A DNA stretch of 64,000 nt from Prado023 sp963736425 (lineage in GTDB: Bacteria; Actinomycetota; Actinomycetes; S36-B12; CAIYMF01). Each line of letters starts with the position of its first letter. Positions within the stretch are counted from its first letter, which is position 1. The notes under the pieces were generated by a model, which had not been told where the DNA came from, did not search any database, and saw only the letters and a list, made by a program, of their open reading frames with translations. Where the stretch lies: the NCBI GenBank assembly GCA_963736425.1, contig CAVTOX010000024.1, positions 1-64,000 on the forward strand. Reading direction: 5' to 3'. A program made the position numbers and the translations under genes. Below, piece by piece: positions 38,920 through 47,358 of the stretch.

Positions 38920-40150
38920 CCGGTCCTCCAGGGAATTCGGTCGCGGCAGGTGCGTCGGTGGTAGAGGAGCGGGTGGTCTCGGCCGAGTGGCCGTCGATCC
39001 GGCGGGCCCCGCCGGCGGGGCTGACGATCCGGAAGGTCGGCGCAGCCAGGCCGTCGCGGGTCAGGGCCTGCCGCACCGAGTCCTGCACGCGGGCGACCGC
39101 GTCGGGCCGGCAGAGCGTCACGACGTTGCCGCCGAATCCGCCGCCGGTCATCCGGGCCGCTGCGGCCCCGGCGACCACCGCCGCCGACACGGCGATGTCG
39201 AGCTCGGGGCAGCTGACCTCGTAGTCGCGCGAGAGGGAGGTGTGCGACCCGGCGAATGCCCGGCCCAGAGCCGGGCCATCGGCATCCGCGAACGCCCGCA
39301 CCGCATCGGCGACGCGCGCCTGCTCGGTGATCACGTGCCGCGCGCGACGCGCCTCGGGCTCGGGGAGGGCGTCGACCCGGACGATCTCGCCCAGCGGGAT
39401 GTCCGCCAGGTGCGTGACCCCCAGGGCTTCCGCCGCGCGCTCGCAGGTGGCTCGCCGGTCGGCGTACGCGCCGTCGGCAAGGTCGTGGCGGACGTTGGTG
39501 TCGATGAGCAACACCTGAAACCCCAGGCGGTCCAGGTTCAGGGGTACGTCCTGGGACTCGAGGGTGGCGGAGTTCAGCAGCAGGGCGCTTCCCGGTTGGG
39601 CGAGCATCGACGCGGCCTGGTCCATGATCCCGCAGGGGACGTGGGCGTACTCGTGCTCGACCTGCTGGGCGGCAAGGGCCACCTCCCTCGGGGCCACCTC
39701 GGCCCCACCGAGGGCGATCACGGCAGTCAGGACGGCGCACTCAAGCGAGGCCGACGACGACAGCCCGGCACCCAGGGGCAGGTCAGCATCGATCGACAGG
39801 TCCACGCCACCTGCGAACCATCCACGCGCCTCGGCGATCGCCAGGGCGCCGACGACGTACCCGAGCCACCCGTTGGCGGCGGTGCGGTCGAATGTCGCCG
39901 GGTCGATCGTGGCGATCGGCCCGTTGACCTGGCGCGAATGCAGGCCGAACCGGCCATCCGTGCGCGGCGAGGCGGCGCACATGGTGCCCATGTCGATGGC
40001 CATCGGAAGGACGTTGCCCCCGTTGTAGTCGGTGTGCTCACCGATCAGGTTGACCCGGCCGGGGGCGAAGGTGATCACTTTCGGGTCGGTGGCGAACAGC
40101 TTCCGGTGCCGTGCGCGCATCTGCTCTGCGCGTCGCTCGTCATCGATCAT
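38909..40150 (-). CDS. galK: Galactokinase
   Basis: A 413-residue GHMP kinase that phosphorylates galactose at C1 using ATP. Signature motifs are GRVNLIGEHTDYNGG (galactokinase box, residues about 30-44), PLGAGLSSSASLE (ATP loop) and RMTGGGFGG. I place the start at ATG 40150 because GGAG lies seven bases upstream. It is divergent from araB across a 358-bp regulatory region and shares its operon with an aldo/keto reductase. No galT or galE is in the window. Confidence 0.95.
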   Translation of the reverse strand: MIDDERRAEQMRARHRKLFATDPKVITFAPGRVNLIGEHTDYNGGNVLPMAIDMGTMCAASPRTDGRFGLHSRQVNGPIATIDPATFDRTAANGWLGYVVGALAIAEARGWFAGGVDLSIDADLPLGAGLSSSASLECAVLTAVIALGGAEVAPREVALAAQQVEHEYAHVPCGIMDQAASMLAQPGSALLLNSATLESQDVPLNLDRLGFQVLLIDTNVRHDLADGAYADRRATCERAAEALGVTHLADIPLGEIVRVDALPEPEARRARHVITEQARVADAVRAFADADGPALGRAFAGSHTSLSRDYEVSCPELDIAVSAAVVAGAAAARMTGGGFGGNVVTLCRPDAVARVQDSVRQALTRDGLAAPTFRIVSPAGGARRIDGHSAETTRSSTTDAPAATEFPGGPDGR

Positions 40151-40401
40151 CAGCGATCTCCTCACCAGTCACAGCCTGGCCGTCGTCCCGACCGAAGTCC
40201 GGATGCCCGAGCCTGCCAACGTCGCCCACATGTTACCGCTCTCAGACATCAATGCCCCCACTGGCAGGGACTCCGCCGCCAGACGCATCGCGTTCGGCTT
40301 CAGGGGCGATTCACCGCAGAAAGTCCCCATTAGGGGTGATTTCGCGGGCGAAACATGCGTTCCGGATCGCGCTCCGTGCCGATGGCTGCCGATGAGCGCC
40401 G

Positions 40402-40419
40402 CGTTACCAAATCGTTATC
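40402..40419 (+). promoter_or_regulatory. Paired CGTTACC / CGTTATC elements before araB
   Basis: CGTTACC at 40402 and CGTTATC at 40413 repeat the 11-bp-spaced pair seen at 27773-27790, with the order swapped. They lie 31 bp upstream of the araB -35 and 252 bp upstream of the galK start. Confidence 0.45.
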
Positions 40420-40449
40420 AACACGCGGTGCATCCGGGCCCGGCAGCAC

Positions 40450-40478
40450 TTGACTCCCGGATTGTGTGCGCTAACAAT
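40450..40478 (+). promoter_or_regulatory. araB promoter with overlapping LacI-type operator
   Basis: TTGACT (40450-40455) and AACAAT (40473-40478) are spaced 17 bp and form a plausible -35/-10 pair. Over the -10 lies ATTGTGTGCGCTAACAAT (40461-40478), an inverted repeat centred on GCGC with matching ATTGT/ACAAT ends, the style of LacI-family arabinose regulators of actinobacteria. The remaining 358-bp intergenic region should also hold the galK promoter, which I could not pin down. Confidence 0.55.
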
Positions 40479-40508
40479 TGCCGTCAAGCAACTGAGAAGG
40501 GGTGTGCA

Positions 40509-42191
40509 GTGGACGAGCAGCGCGAGTCCTACGTGATCGGGGTCGATTTCGGGTCCCTATCCGGGCGCGCCGTGGTCGTCCGGGTCAGCGACGGTGCCGA
40601 GCTCGCCGGAGCCTCGCTGGACTACCCGCACGCAGTCCTCGACAGGGTCCTGCCCGACGGCACGACCGCCCTCGGCCCGGACTGGGCCCTGCAGGTCCCC
40701 AGCGACTACATCGACGTCCTGCGCACAGCCGTCCCCGAAGCCGTCCAGTCAGCCGGCATCGACCCGGCCGATGTCATCGGGATCGGCACCGACTTCACCG
40801 CGTGCACGATGGTCCCGACCACCGCCGACGGCACCCCGCTCAACGAGCTCCCCGAGTTCGTCGGCATGCCGCACGCCTACGTCAAGCTCTGGAAGCACCA
40901 CGCCGCCCAGCCGCAGGCCGACCGGATCAACGCGCTGGCTGCCGAGCGCGGCGAGTCGTGGCTGCCGCGCTACGGCGGGCTTATCTCCTCGGAATGGGAG
41001 TTCGCCAAGGGCCTGCAGGTCCTCGAGGAGGCACCGGAGGTCTACGCCGCGATCGACCGGTGGGTCGAGGCCGCGGACTGGATCATCTGGCAGCTCTGCG
41101 GCACGTACGTGCGCAACGCCTGCACCGCCGGGTACAAGGGCATCCTGCAGGACGGCGCCTACCCGTCGCCTGAGTTCCTCGCGGCGCTGAACCCCGACTT
41201 CGCCGACTTCGTGGCCACCAAGCTCGAGCACCCGATCGGCCAGCTCGGCGCACGTGCCGGTGGCCTCACCGCGCAGGCGGCCGCGTGGACCGGCCTGCCC
41301 GAGGGCATCGCCGTGGCGGTCGGCAACGTCGACGCGCACGTCACCGCGCCCGCTGCCCAGGCCGTCGAGCCGGGCCAGATGGTCGCGATCATGGGCACCT
41401 CGACCTGCCACGTCATGAACGGGGAGTCCCTGCACGAGGTGCCCGGGATGTGCGGGGTCGTCGACGGCGGCATCACCGCCGGGCTCTGGGGCTACGAGGC
41501 CGGGCAGAGCGGCGTCGGCGACATCTTCGGCTGGTTCGTCGACACGAGCGTGCCGGCCAGCTACTCGCAAGCCGCTGCCGACGCCGGCATCTCCGTGCAC
41601 GAGCACCTGACCGCCCTGGCCGCCCAGCAGCGCGTCGGCGAGCACGGGCTGGTCGCCCTGGACTGGCACAGCGGCAACCGCTCGGTGCTGGTCGACCACG
41701 AGCTGTCCGGGGTGATCGTCGGACAGACCCTGACCACCCGACCCGAGGACCAGTACCGCGCGCTGATGGAGTCCACGGCCTTCGGCACCCGGCGGATCAT
41801 CGAGTCGTTCACCGAGTCGGGCGTCCCCGTGACCGAGCTGGTCGTGGCCGGCGGGCTGCTGAAGAACGCGTTCCTGATGCAGATGTACTCCGACGTGACC
41901 AACCTCCCGCTGAGCACGATCGACTCCGCCCAGGGCCCGGCCCTCGGATCGGCCATCCACGCAGCGGTCGCCGCGGGCGCCTACCCGGACGTGCTGGCGG
42001 CCTCGCGGGCGATGGGCCGCTCGATCCGCGGCGTGTACGAGCCCGACCCGCAGAACGCCGCCGCCTACGACGAGCTCTATGCCGAGTACCTGCTGCTCCA
42101 CGACTACTTCGGCCGGGGCGCCAACGACGTGATGCACCGGCTCAAGGCCCGCCGTCGCGCGGTCGCCGCCGAGATCGCCGCGGGGGCCTGA
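40509..42191 (+). CDS. araB: Ribulokinase
   Basis: A 560-residue FGGY-family kinase that phosphorylates L-ribulose to L-ribulose-5-phosphate. It begins VIGVDFGSLSGRAVVVRV, the ribulokinase nucleotide loop. GTDFTACTMVPTTADGTPL, MVAIMGTSTCHVMNGE and VVAGGLLKNAFLMQMYSDV follow in order. The start is the GTG at 40509 behind GAAGGGG. It is the first gene of araB-araD-araA, with one base between its stop and araD. Expression is probably controlled by the LacI-type operator just upstream. Confidence 0.96.
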   Translation: MDEQRESYVIGVDFGSLSGRAVVVRVSDGAELAGASLDYPHAVLDRVLPDGTTALGPDWALQVPSDYIDVLRTAVPEAVQSAGIDPADVIGIGTDFTACTMVPTTADGTPLNELPEFVGMPHAYVKLWKHHAAQPQADRINALAAERGESWLPRYGGLISSEWEFAKGLQVLEEAPEVYAAIDRWVEAADWIIWQLCGTYVRNACTAGYKGILQDGAYPSPEFLAALNPDFADFVATKLEHPIGQLGARAGGLTAQAAAWTGLPEGIAVAVGNVDAHVTAPAAQAVEPGQMVAIMGTSTCHVMNGESLHEVPGMCGVVDGGITAGLWGYEAGQSGVGDIFGWFVDTSVPASYSQAAADAGISVHEHLTALAAQQRVGEHGLVALDWHSGNRSVLVDHELSGVIVGQTLTTRPEDQYRALMESTAFGTRRIIESFTESGVPVTELVVAGGLLKNAFLMQMYSDVTNLPLSTIDSAQGPALGSAIHAAVAAGAYPDVLAASRAMGRSIRGVYEPDPQNAAAYDELYAEYLLLHDYFGRGANDVMHRLKARRRAVAAEIAAGA

Positions 42192-42192
42192 C

Positions 42193-42882
42193 ATGACGAT
42201 CCCCGCCGAGGCACGCCCCGCACTGGAGGCCCTGCGCGCCCAGGTCGCGGCCCTGCACGCGGAGCTGACCCGCTACGAGCTCGTGATCTGGACGGCCGGC
42301 AACGTCTCGGCGCGCGTCCCGGGGCACGACCTGATGGTCATCAAGCCCTCCGGGGTCTCCTACGACGAGCTGTCCGCCGAGCGCATGGTCGTCACCGACC
42401 TGTACGGCACCCTGGTCGAGGGCGACTTCGCCCCCTCCTCGGACACGGCCGCTCACGCCTACGTCTACCGGCACATGCCCGAGATCGGCGGGGTCGTGCA
42501 CACGCACTCCACCTACGCCTGCGCCTGGGCCGCGCGCCGCGAGGCCATCCCGTGCGTGCTGACGATGATCGCCGACGAGTTCGGCGGGGAGATCCCTGTC
42601 GGTCCCTTCGCCCGGATCGGCGATGACTCGATCGGCGCCGGCATCGTGGACGTCCTGCGGGGCAGCCGCTCCCCGGCCGTCCTGATGGCCAACCACGGAC
42701 CCTTCACCGTCGGGCCCGACGCCCGCAGCGCAGTCAAGGCCGCCGTGATGCTCGAGGACGTCGCCCGCACGGTCCACATCTCCCGCCAGCTCGGCGAGCC
42801 CGTTCCCCTGGCCATCGAGGACATCGATGGCCTGTACGAGCGCTACCAGAACGTCTACGGACAGCACGGAGGACAGCAATGA
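42193..42882 (+). CDS. araD: L-ribulose-5-phosphate 4-epimerase
   Basis: A 229-residue class II aldolase-fold enzyme that converts L-ribulose-5-phosphate to D-xylulose-5-phosphate, which enters the pentose phosphate pathway. Zinc-binding histidines are in GGVVHTHSTYACAW and near the C-terminus in DVARTVHISRQLG. Substrate loops are WTAGNVSARV and IKPSGVSYDEL. The gene is intact. Its stop overlaps the araA start in an ATGA, so the three ara genes form one tightly coupled transcript. Confidence 0.95.
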   Translation: MTIPAEARPALEALRAQVAALHAELTRYELVIWTAGNVSARVPGHDLMVIKPSGVSYDELSAERMVVTDLYGTLVEGDFAPSSDTAAHAYVYRHMPEIGGVVHTHSTYACAWAARREAIPCVLTMIADEFGGEIPVGPFARIGDDSIGAGIVDVLRGSRSPAVLMANHGPFTVGPDARSAVKAAVMLEDVARTVHISRQLGEPVPLAIEDIDGLYERYQNVYGQHGGQQ

Positions 42883-44384
42883 CCAACCCCGCCCCCTCGC
42901 AGATCTGGTTCCTCACCGGGAGCCAGACCCTCTACGGCGACGAGGTCCTGGCCCAGGTGGCCCAGCAGTCCGGTGAGATCGCCCGCACGCTCGACGCGTC
43001 GGCGGCGATCCCGTTCGAGATCGTGTTCAAGCCGGTGCTCAAGGAGGCCGAGGCGATCCGCCGCATGATGATCGAGGCCAGCGCTGACGACGCCTGCATC
43101 GGCGTGATCGCCTGGATGCACACGTTCAGCCCGGCGAAGATGTGGATCTCCGGCCTCGATGCCCTGCGCAAGCCGCTGCTGCACCTGCACACGCAGGCCA
43201 ACCGCGACCTGCCGTGGGCGACCATCGACATGGACTTCATGAACCTTAACCAGGCCGCGCACGGCGATCGGGAGTTCGGCTTCATGGCGGCCCGCATGGG
43301 CATCGCACGCAAGACCATCGCCGGCCACGCCAGCGACCCCGTGGTCGCCGAGCGGATCGGGCAGTGGGCCCGCGCCGCCGCCGGAGCCGCGGCCATGCGC
43401 TCGATGCGCCTGGCACGGTTCGGGGACAACATGCGCAACGTCGCGGTCACCGAGGGCGACAAGGTCGAGGCCGAGATCCGCTTCGGCGTCTCGGTGAACA
43501 CCTATGGCGTCAACGACCTGGTCGCGGTGGTCGATGCGGTCGCGGAGTCTGAGATCGATGCGCTCGTCGCCGAGTACGCCGACCTCTACGACATCGCCGC
43601 CGAGCTCCAGCCCGGTGCTGCCCGCCACGATGCGCTGCGGTACGGCGCGCGCATCGAGGCGGGCCTGCGCCGGTTCCTCACCGACGGCGGGTTCACCGCG
43701 TTCACCTCGAACTTCGAGGACCTCGGTGGGCTGCGCCAGCTGCCGGGCCTGGCCGTCCAGCGGCTGATGGCCGACGGCTACGGCTTCGCCGGTGAGGGCG
43801 ACTGGAAGACCGCGGTCATGGTGCGCACGTTCAAGGTCATGGCCCAGGGCCTGCCCGGTGGGACCTCGTTCATGGAGGACTACACCTACCACCTGGCCCC
43901 CGGAGCGGAGAAGATCCTCGGGGCGCACATGCTCGAGGTCTGCCCGTCGATCACCGACGAGCGCCCGCGCCTGGAGATCCACCCGCTGGCCATCGGCGGC
44001 CGCGAGGACCCGGTCCGCCTGGTCTTCACCGCCACGCCGGCAGCGGGTGTGGTCCTGGGGCTGTGCGATATGGGCGACAGGTTCCGGTTCGTGGCCAACG
44101 AGGTGGAGCTTGTCGCCCCGGATGCGGACCTGCCCAACCTGCCCGTCGCTCGCGCAGTGTGGCGCCCCGCGCCGGACCTGCGCACGTCGGCCGAGGCGTG
44201 GATCACCGCCGGCGGCCCCCACCACACGGTGCTCACCACGGCACTGTCCGCTGAGCACCTGTGGGACCTGTCGGAGATGGTCGGCACCGAGCTGGCGCTC
44301 ATCGACAGCACAACAGACATCCGCCACTTCATCCAGGAGCGGCGGTGGAGCCAGGCGTACTACCGCCTGGCTCTGGGCTTCTAG
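42879..44384 (+). CDS. araA: L-arabinose isomerase
   Basis: A 501-residue enzyme that interconverts L-arabinose and L-ribulose, the first step of the pathway. It opens with IWFLTGSQTLYGDEVL, the standard start of bacterial AraA. GVIAWMHTFSPAKMWI and GDWKTAVMVRTFKVMAQG carry active-site residues, and GTSFMEDYTYHL holds conserved acidic metal-site residues. It is full length and intact, and the last enzyme gene before the chvE-type receptor gene 66 bp downstream. Confidence 0.97.
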   Translation: MTNPAPSQIWFLTGSQTLYGDEVLAQVAQQSGEIARTLDASAAIPFEIVFKPVLKEAEAIRRMMIEASADDACIGVIAWMHTFSPAKMWISGLDALRKPLLHLHTQANRDLPWATIDMDFMNLNQAAHGDREFGFMAARMGIARKTIAGHASDPVVAERIGQWARAAAGAAAMRSMRLARFGDNMRNVAVTEGDKVEAEIRFGVSVNTYGVNDLVAVVDAVAESEIDALVAEYADLYDIAAELQPGAARHDALRYGARIEAGLRRFLTDGGFTAFTSNFEDLGGLRQLPGLAVQRLMADGYGFAGEGDWKTAVMVRTFKVMAQGLPGGTSFMEDYTYHLAPGAEKILGAHMLEVCPSITDERPRLEIHPLAIGGREDPVRLVFTATPAAGVVLGLCDMGDRFRFVANEVELVAPDADLPNLPVARAVWRPAPDLRTSAEAWITAGGPHHTVLTTALSAEHLWDLSEMVGTELALIDSTTDIRHFIQERRWSQAYYRLALGF

Positions 44385-44406
44385 CCCGCAGCCAGGCGCA
44401 CGACCC

Positions 44407-44427
44407 ATGGGGCGAGCCCCGCCCCAT
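44407..44427 (+). other. Intercistronic hairpin between araA and chvE
   Basis: ATGGGGCG and CGCCCCAT form a perfect 8-bp stem with a 5-base loop, 22 bp after the araA stop and ahead of the chvE ribosome-binding site. There is no T-run. It could protect the downstream messenger end or cause partial termination. Confidence 0.55.
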
Positions 44428-44450
44428 GACCCATCAGGAAGGAACGCTCA

Positions 44451-45578
44451 ATGAGGAAGTATGTATCCGCATTCGCGGCCGCGGGGCTCGTCTTCAGCCT
44501 CGCCGCCTGCAGCAGCGGCAGTGCCGAGACCGCAGCGCCCGCGGCCTCAGGCTCCGGCTCGGCAGCGGCAGCTGACTGCACCCCCGGCGAGAAGGGCACC
44601 ATCGGTGTGGCCATGCCCACCAAGTCCTCGACGCGCTGGATCGCCGACGGCGACAGCATGAAGGAGCAGCTGGAGGCCGCCGGCTACCAGGTCGACCTGC
44701 AGTACGCCGAGGATGACATCCCGACCCAGGTCTCCCAGGTGGAGAACATGGTCACCAAGGGCGTCCAGCAGCTGGTCATCGCCGCCATTGACGGCACGGC
44801 ACTGGGTGACATCCTGAACACGGCCGAGGAGTCCAACATCCCGGTCATCGCCTACGACCGCCTCATCCGTGAGTCCGGTGCGGTGGACTACTACTCCACG
44901 TTCGACAACTTCGGCGTGGGCGTGCTCCAGGCCGAGGCACTGGTCGAGGGCCTCAAGGCCACCGGCGACGGTCCGTACAACGTCGAGCTGTTCGCCGGCT
45001 CGCCGGACGACAACAACGCGACGTTCTTCTGGAACGGTGCCATGTCGATCCTGCAGCCGCTGATCGACTCCGGCGACATGGTGGTCGTCTCCGGCCAGAC
45101 CGACTTCGAGCAGGCCGCGATCCTTCGTTGGGATCCCGCCACCGCCCAGAAGCGCATGGAGGACCTGCTGACCAAGAGCTACACGACCGAGACCGTTGAT
45201 GGCGTCCTCTCGCCCTACGACGGCCTGTCCCTGGGCATCATCGCCGCCCTGAAGGCCAATGGCTACGGCAGTGGCGACAAGCCCCTGCCGGTCGTCACCG
45301 GCCAGGACGCCGAGATCCAGTCCGTCCAGTCCATCCTCAAGGACGAGCAGAACTCGACCGTGTTCAAGGACACCCGTGAGCTCGCCAAGGTGACTGTCGG
45401 CATGATCCAGGCAATCGGCAACTGCGAGGAGCCCGAGGTCAACGACACCACGACGTACGACAACGGCGTCAAGGTCGTCCCGAGCTACCTGCTCAAGCCG
45501 GTCACGGTGACCAAGGACAACGTCACCGAGGCTCTGGTCGACACCGGGTACTACACCCAGGAGCAGATCGACGGCTGA
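44451..45578 (+). CDS. chvE: Multiple-sugar-binding lipoprotein ChvE-type
   Basis: A 375-residue receptor. The lipoprotein signal ends FSLAACSSG with the lipidated Cys. The mature part is very close in pattern to ChvE: GVAMPTKSSTRWIADGDSMK, YAEDDIPTQVSQVENMVTKG, VIAYDRLIRESGAVDYYSTF and NVELFAGSPDDNN. ChvE binds arabinose, galactose, glucose and related aldoses, fitting its place after araBDA and near galK. AGGAAGG precedes the ATG. Strong hairpins directly follow the stop. Confidence 0.95.
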   Translation: MRKYVSAFAAAGLVFSLAACSSGSAETAAPAASGSGSAAAADCTPGEKGTIGVAMPTKSSTRWIADGDSMKEQLEAAGYQVDLQYAEDDIPTQVSQVENMVTKGVQQLVIAAIDGTALGDILNTAEESNIPVIAYDRLIRESGAVDYYSTFDNFGVGVLQAEALVEGLKATGDGPYNVELFAGSPDDNNATFFWNGAMSILQPLIDSGDMVVVSGQTDFEQAAILRWDPATAQKRMEDLLTKSYTTETVDGVLSPYDGLSLGIIAALKANGYGSGDKPLPVVTGQDAEIQSVQSILKDEQNSTVFKDTRELAKVTVGMIQAIGNCEEPEVNDTTTYDNGVKVVPSYLLKPVTVTKDNVTEALVDTGYYTQEQIDG

Positions 45579-45580
45579 TC

Positions 45581-45657
45581 CTCATCCCGCTGCCCCCGGG
45601 CAGTAGATGAGAAGGTGGGTGGTGGTTGCAGGGCACCCCTCGCGGCCACCACCCACC
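45581..45657 (+). terminator. Two hairpins between chvE and mmsA
   Basis: The first hairpin, 45581-45611, has outer CTCATC/GATGAG and inner CTGCCC/GGGCAG arms. The second, 45614-45657, has a perfect 12-bp stem, GGTGGGTGGTGG with CCACCACCCACC. Neither has a T-run. Lying inside an operon, they fit partial termination or protection of the receptor message, which would give more receptor than transporter core. Confidence 0.65.
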
Positions 45658-45727
45658 ACAACCCGAACACCCGTCGCAGCAGCACCCGCTGCGAACCACG
45701 ACCACGGAGCCACGGAGGCTGTGAGCA

Positions 45728-47257
45728 ATGACCGGACCCATCCTCGAGATGCGCTCCATCACCAAGGAGTTCCCCGGGGTCAAGGCGCTGTCGGATGTGA
45801 ACCTCACGGTCCGCGACGGCGAGATCCACGCGATCTGCGGGGAGAACGGCGCCGGCAAGTCGACCCTGATGAAGGTACTGAGCGGCGTGTACCCGCACGG
45901 CAGCTACGACGGCGAGATCGTCTACGAGGGCCAGACTGTGGAGTTCCGCGACATCCGGGCCAGTGAGCACGCCGGGATCGTCATCATCCACCAGGAGCTG
46001 GCGCTGATCCCCGAGCTGTCCATCGCCGAGAACATCTTCCTCGGCAACGAGAACGTCTCCCGGGGAGTCATCTCCTGGGACCGGACGAACCGTGAGGCGC
46101 AGGACCTGCTCGAGCGGGTCGGCCTGACGGAGAACCCCCTGACACCCATCAAGCAGCTGGGCATCGGCAAGCAGCAGCTGGTCGAGATCGCCAAGGCGCT
46201 GTCGCGCAGCGTGAAGCTGCTGATCCTCGATGAGCCCACTGCAGCCCTGAACGACGACGACTCCGCGCACCTTCTCAACCTGCTGCGAGAGCTCAAGGCC
46301 AAGGGCATCACCAGCATCATGATCTCCCACAAGCTCAACGAGATCGCTGCCATCGCCGACAGCATCACGATCCTGCGCGACGGCCGGACGATCGAGACCC
46401 TGGAGGTCGCCGAGGGCGGGGTGGACGAGGATCGGATCATCCAGGGGATGGTCGGCCGGGACCTCGAGCACCGCTTCCCGCCGTACACGCCCGACGTCGG
46501 CGAGGTGCTCTTCGAGGTCAAGGACTGGAACGTGTTCAGCCCGGTGGACCACTCGCGGGCGGTCGTCATCGACGCCAGCCTGGTGGCCCGCCGGGGCGAG
46601 ATCGTCGGCATCGCTGGGCTCATGGGCGCCGGGCGCACCGAGCTCGCCCGCTCCATCTTCGGCAAGTCCTACGGTGCGCGCATCAGCGGAACGCTCGTCC
46701 TGGACGGCAAGGAGCTCGAGCTCAACTCGGTTGCAGAGGCGATCAGCTCGGGGCTGGCCTACGTGACTGAGGACCGCAAGTCCCTGGGGCTGAACCTCCT
46801 TGACGACATCAAGACCTCGGTCACCTCGGCGGGCATCCACAAGCTGGCCAAGGGCCTGACCATCGACGAGAACGAGGAGGTCAAGGTCGCCGAGGACTTC
46901 CGCACCCGGATGAACATCAAGGCCCCGACCGTCGAGGCCAAGGTCGCCCAGCTCTCAGGCGGCAACCAGCAGAAGGTCGTGCTGAGCAAGTGGATCTACA
47001 CCGACGCGAAGGTGATGATCCTCGATGAGCCGACCCGCGGGATCGACGTGGGTGCCAAGTACGAGATCTACGGGTTCGTCCAGGCGATGGCCAAGGACGG
47101 CAACGCCGTCATCGTCATCTCCTCCGAGCTGCCGGAGCTCCTCGGGCTCTGCGACCGGATCTACACCCTGGCCGAGGGCCACATCACGGGGGAGTTCGTG
47201 GCCGGGGAGGCCACCCAGGAACTCCTCATGCGCCATATGACGACAAGCACACGGTGA
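45728..47257 (+). CDS. mmsA: Multiple-monosaccharide ABC transporter ATP-binding protein
   Basis: An intact 509-residue tandem ATPase. The first half has GENGAGKSTLMK, GIGKQQLVEIAKAL and LLILDEPTAAL. The second half has GLMGAGRTELARSI, LSGGNQQKVVLSKW and MILDEPTRGIDVG. It is closely similar to the ATPase at 27921-29466 throughout, so the two operons are paralogous. It powers the ChvE-linked importer. Its last codons (MTTSTR, then stop) are the source of the 32-bp tandem repeat that follows. Confidence 0.95.
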   Translation: MTGPILEMRSITKEFPGVKALSDVNLTVRDGEIHAICGENGAGKSTLMKVLSGVYPHGSYDGEIVYEGQTVEFRDIRASEHAGIVIIHQELALIPELSIAENIFLGNENVSRGVISWDRTNREAQDLLERVGLTENPLTPIKQLGIGKQQLVEIAKALSRSVKLLILDEPTAALNDDDSAHLLNLLRELKAKGITSIMISHKLNEIAAIADSITILRDGRTIETLEVAEGGVDEDRIIQGMVGRDLEHRFPPYTPDVGEVLFEVKDWNVFSPVDHSRAVVIDASLVARRGEIVGIAGLMGAGRTELARSIFGKSYGARISGTLVLDGKELELNSVAEAISSGLAYVTEDRKSLGLNLLDDIKTSVTSAGIHKLAKGLTIDENEEVKVAEDFRTRMNIKAPTVEAKVAQLSGGNQQKVVLSKWIYTDAKVMILDEPTRGIDVGAKYEIYGFVQAMAKDGNAVIVISSELPELLGLCDRIYTLAEGHITGEFVAGEATQELLMRHMTTSTR

Positions 47258-47358
47258 CCCATATGACGTTCCCGACAAGCACAAGGTGACCCGCATGACG
47301 TTCCTGACAAGCACCCGGTGACCCGCATGACGATCCAGACGAGCAGAAGGTGACACAG
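47237..47358 (+). repeat. 32-bp tandem repeat of the mmsA stop / mmsB start junction
   Basis: Units begin at the ATGs 47263, 47295 and 47327, and the next ATG, 47359, is the mmsB start. All are exactly 32 bp apart. The first partial unit, 47237, is 26 bp and encodes the mmsA C-terminus MTTSTR. Each full unit holds its own ATG, seven codons (MTFPTSTR, MTFLTSTR, MTIQTSRR) and a TGA that overlaps an AAGGTGA- or CGGTGA-type ribosome site for the next ATG. The result is three overlapping mini-cistrons between two transporter genes. Confidence 0.9.

Noticed and set aside
40240..40380. Second LacI operator for galK (ATGTTACCGCTCTCAGACAT and TTCACC/GGTGAT arms)
   Set aside because: Only the outer four to six bases pair; the inner symmetry is too poor to call a site.
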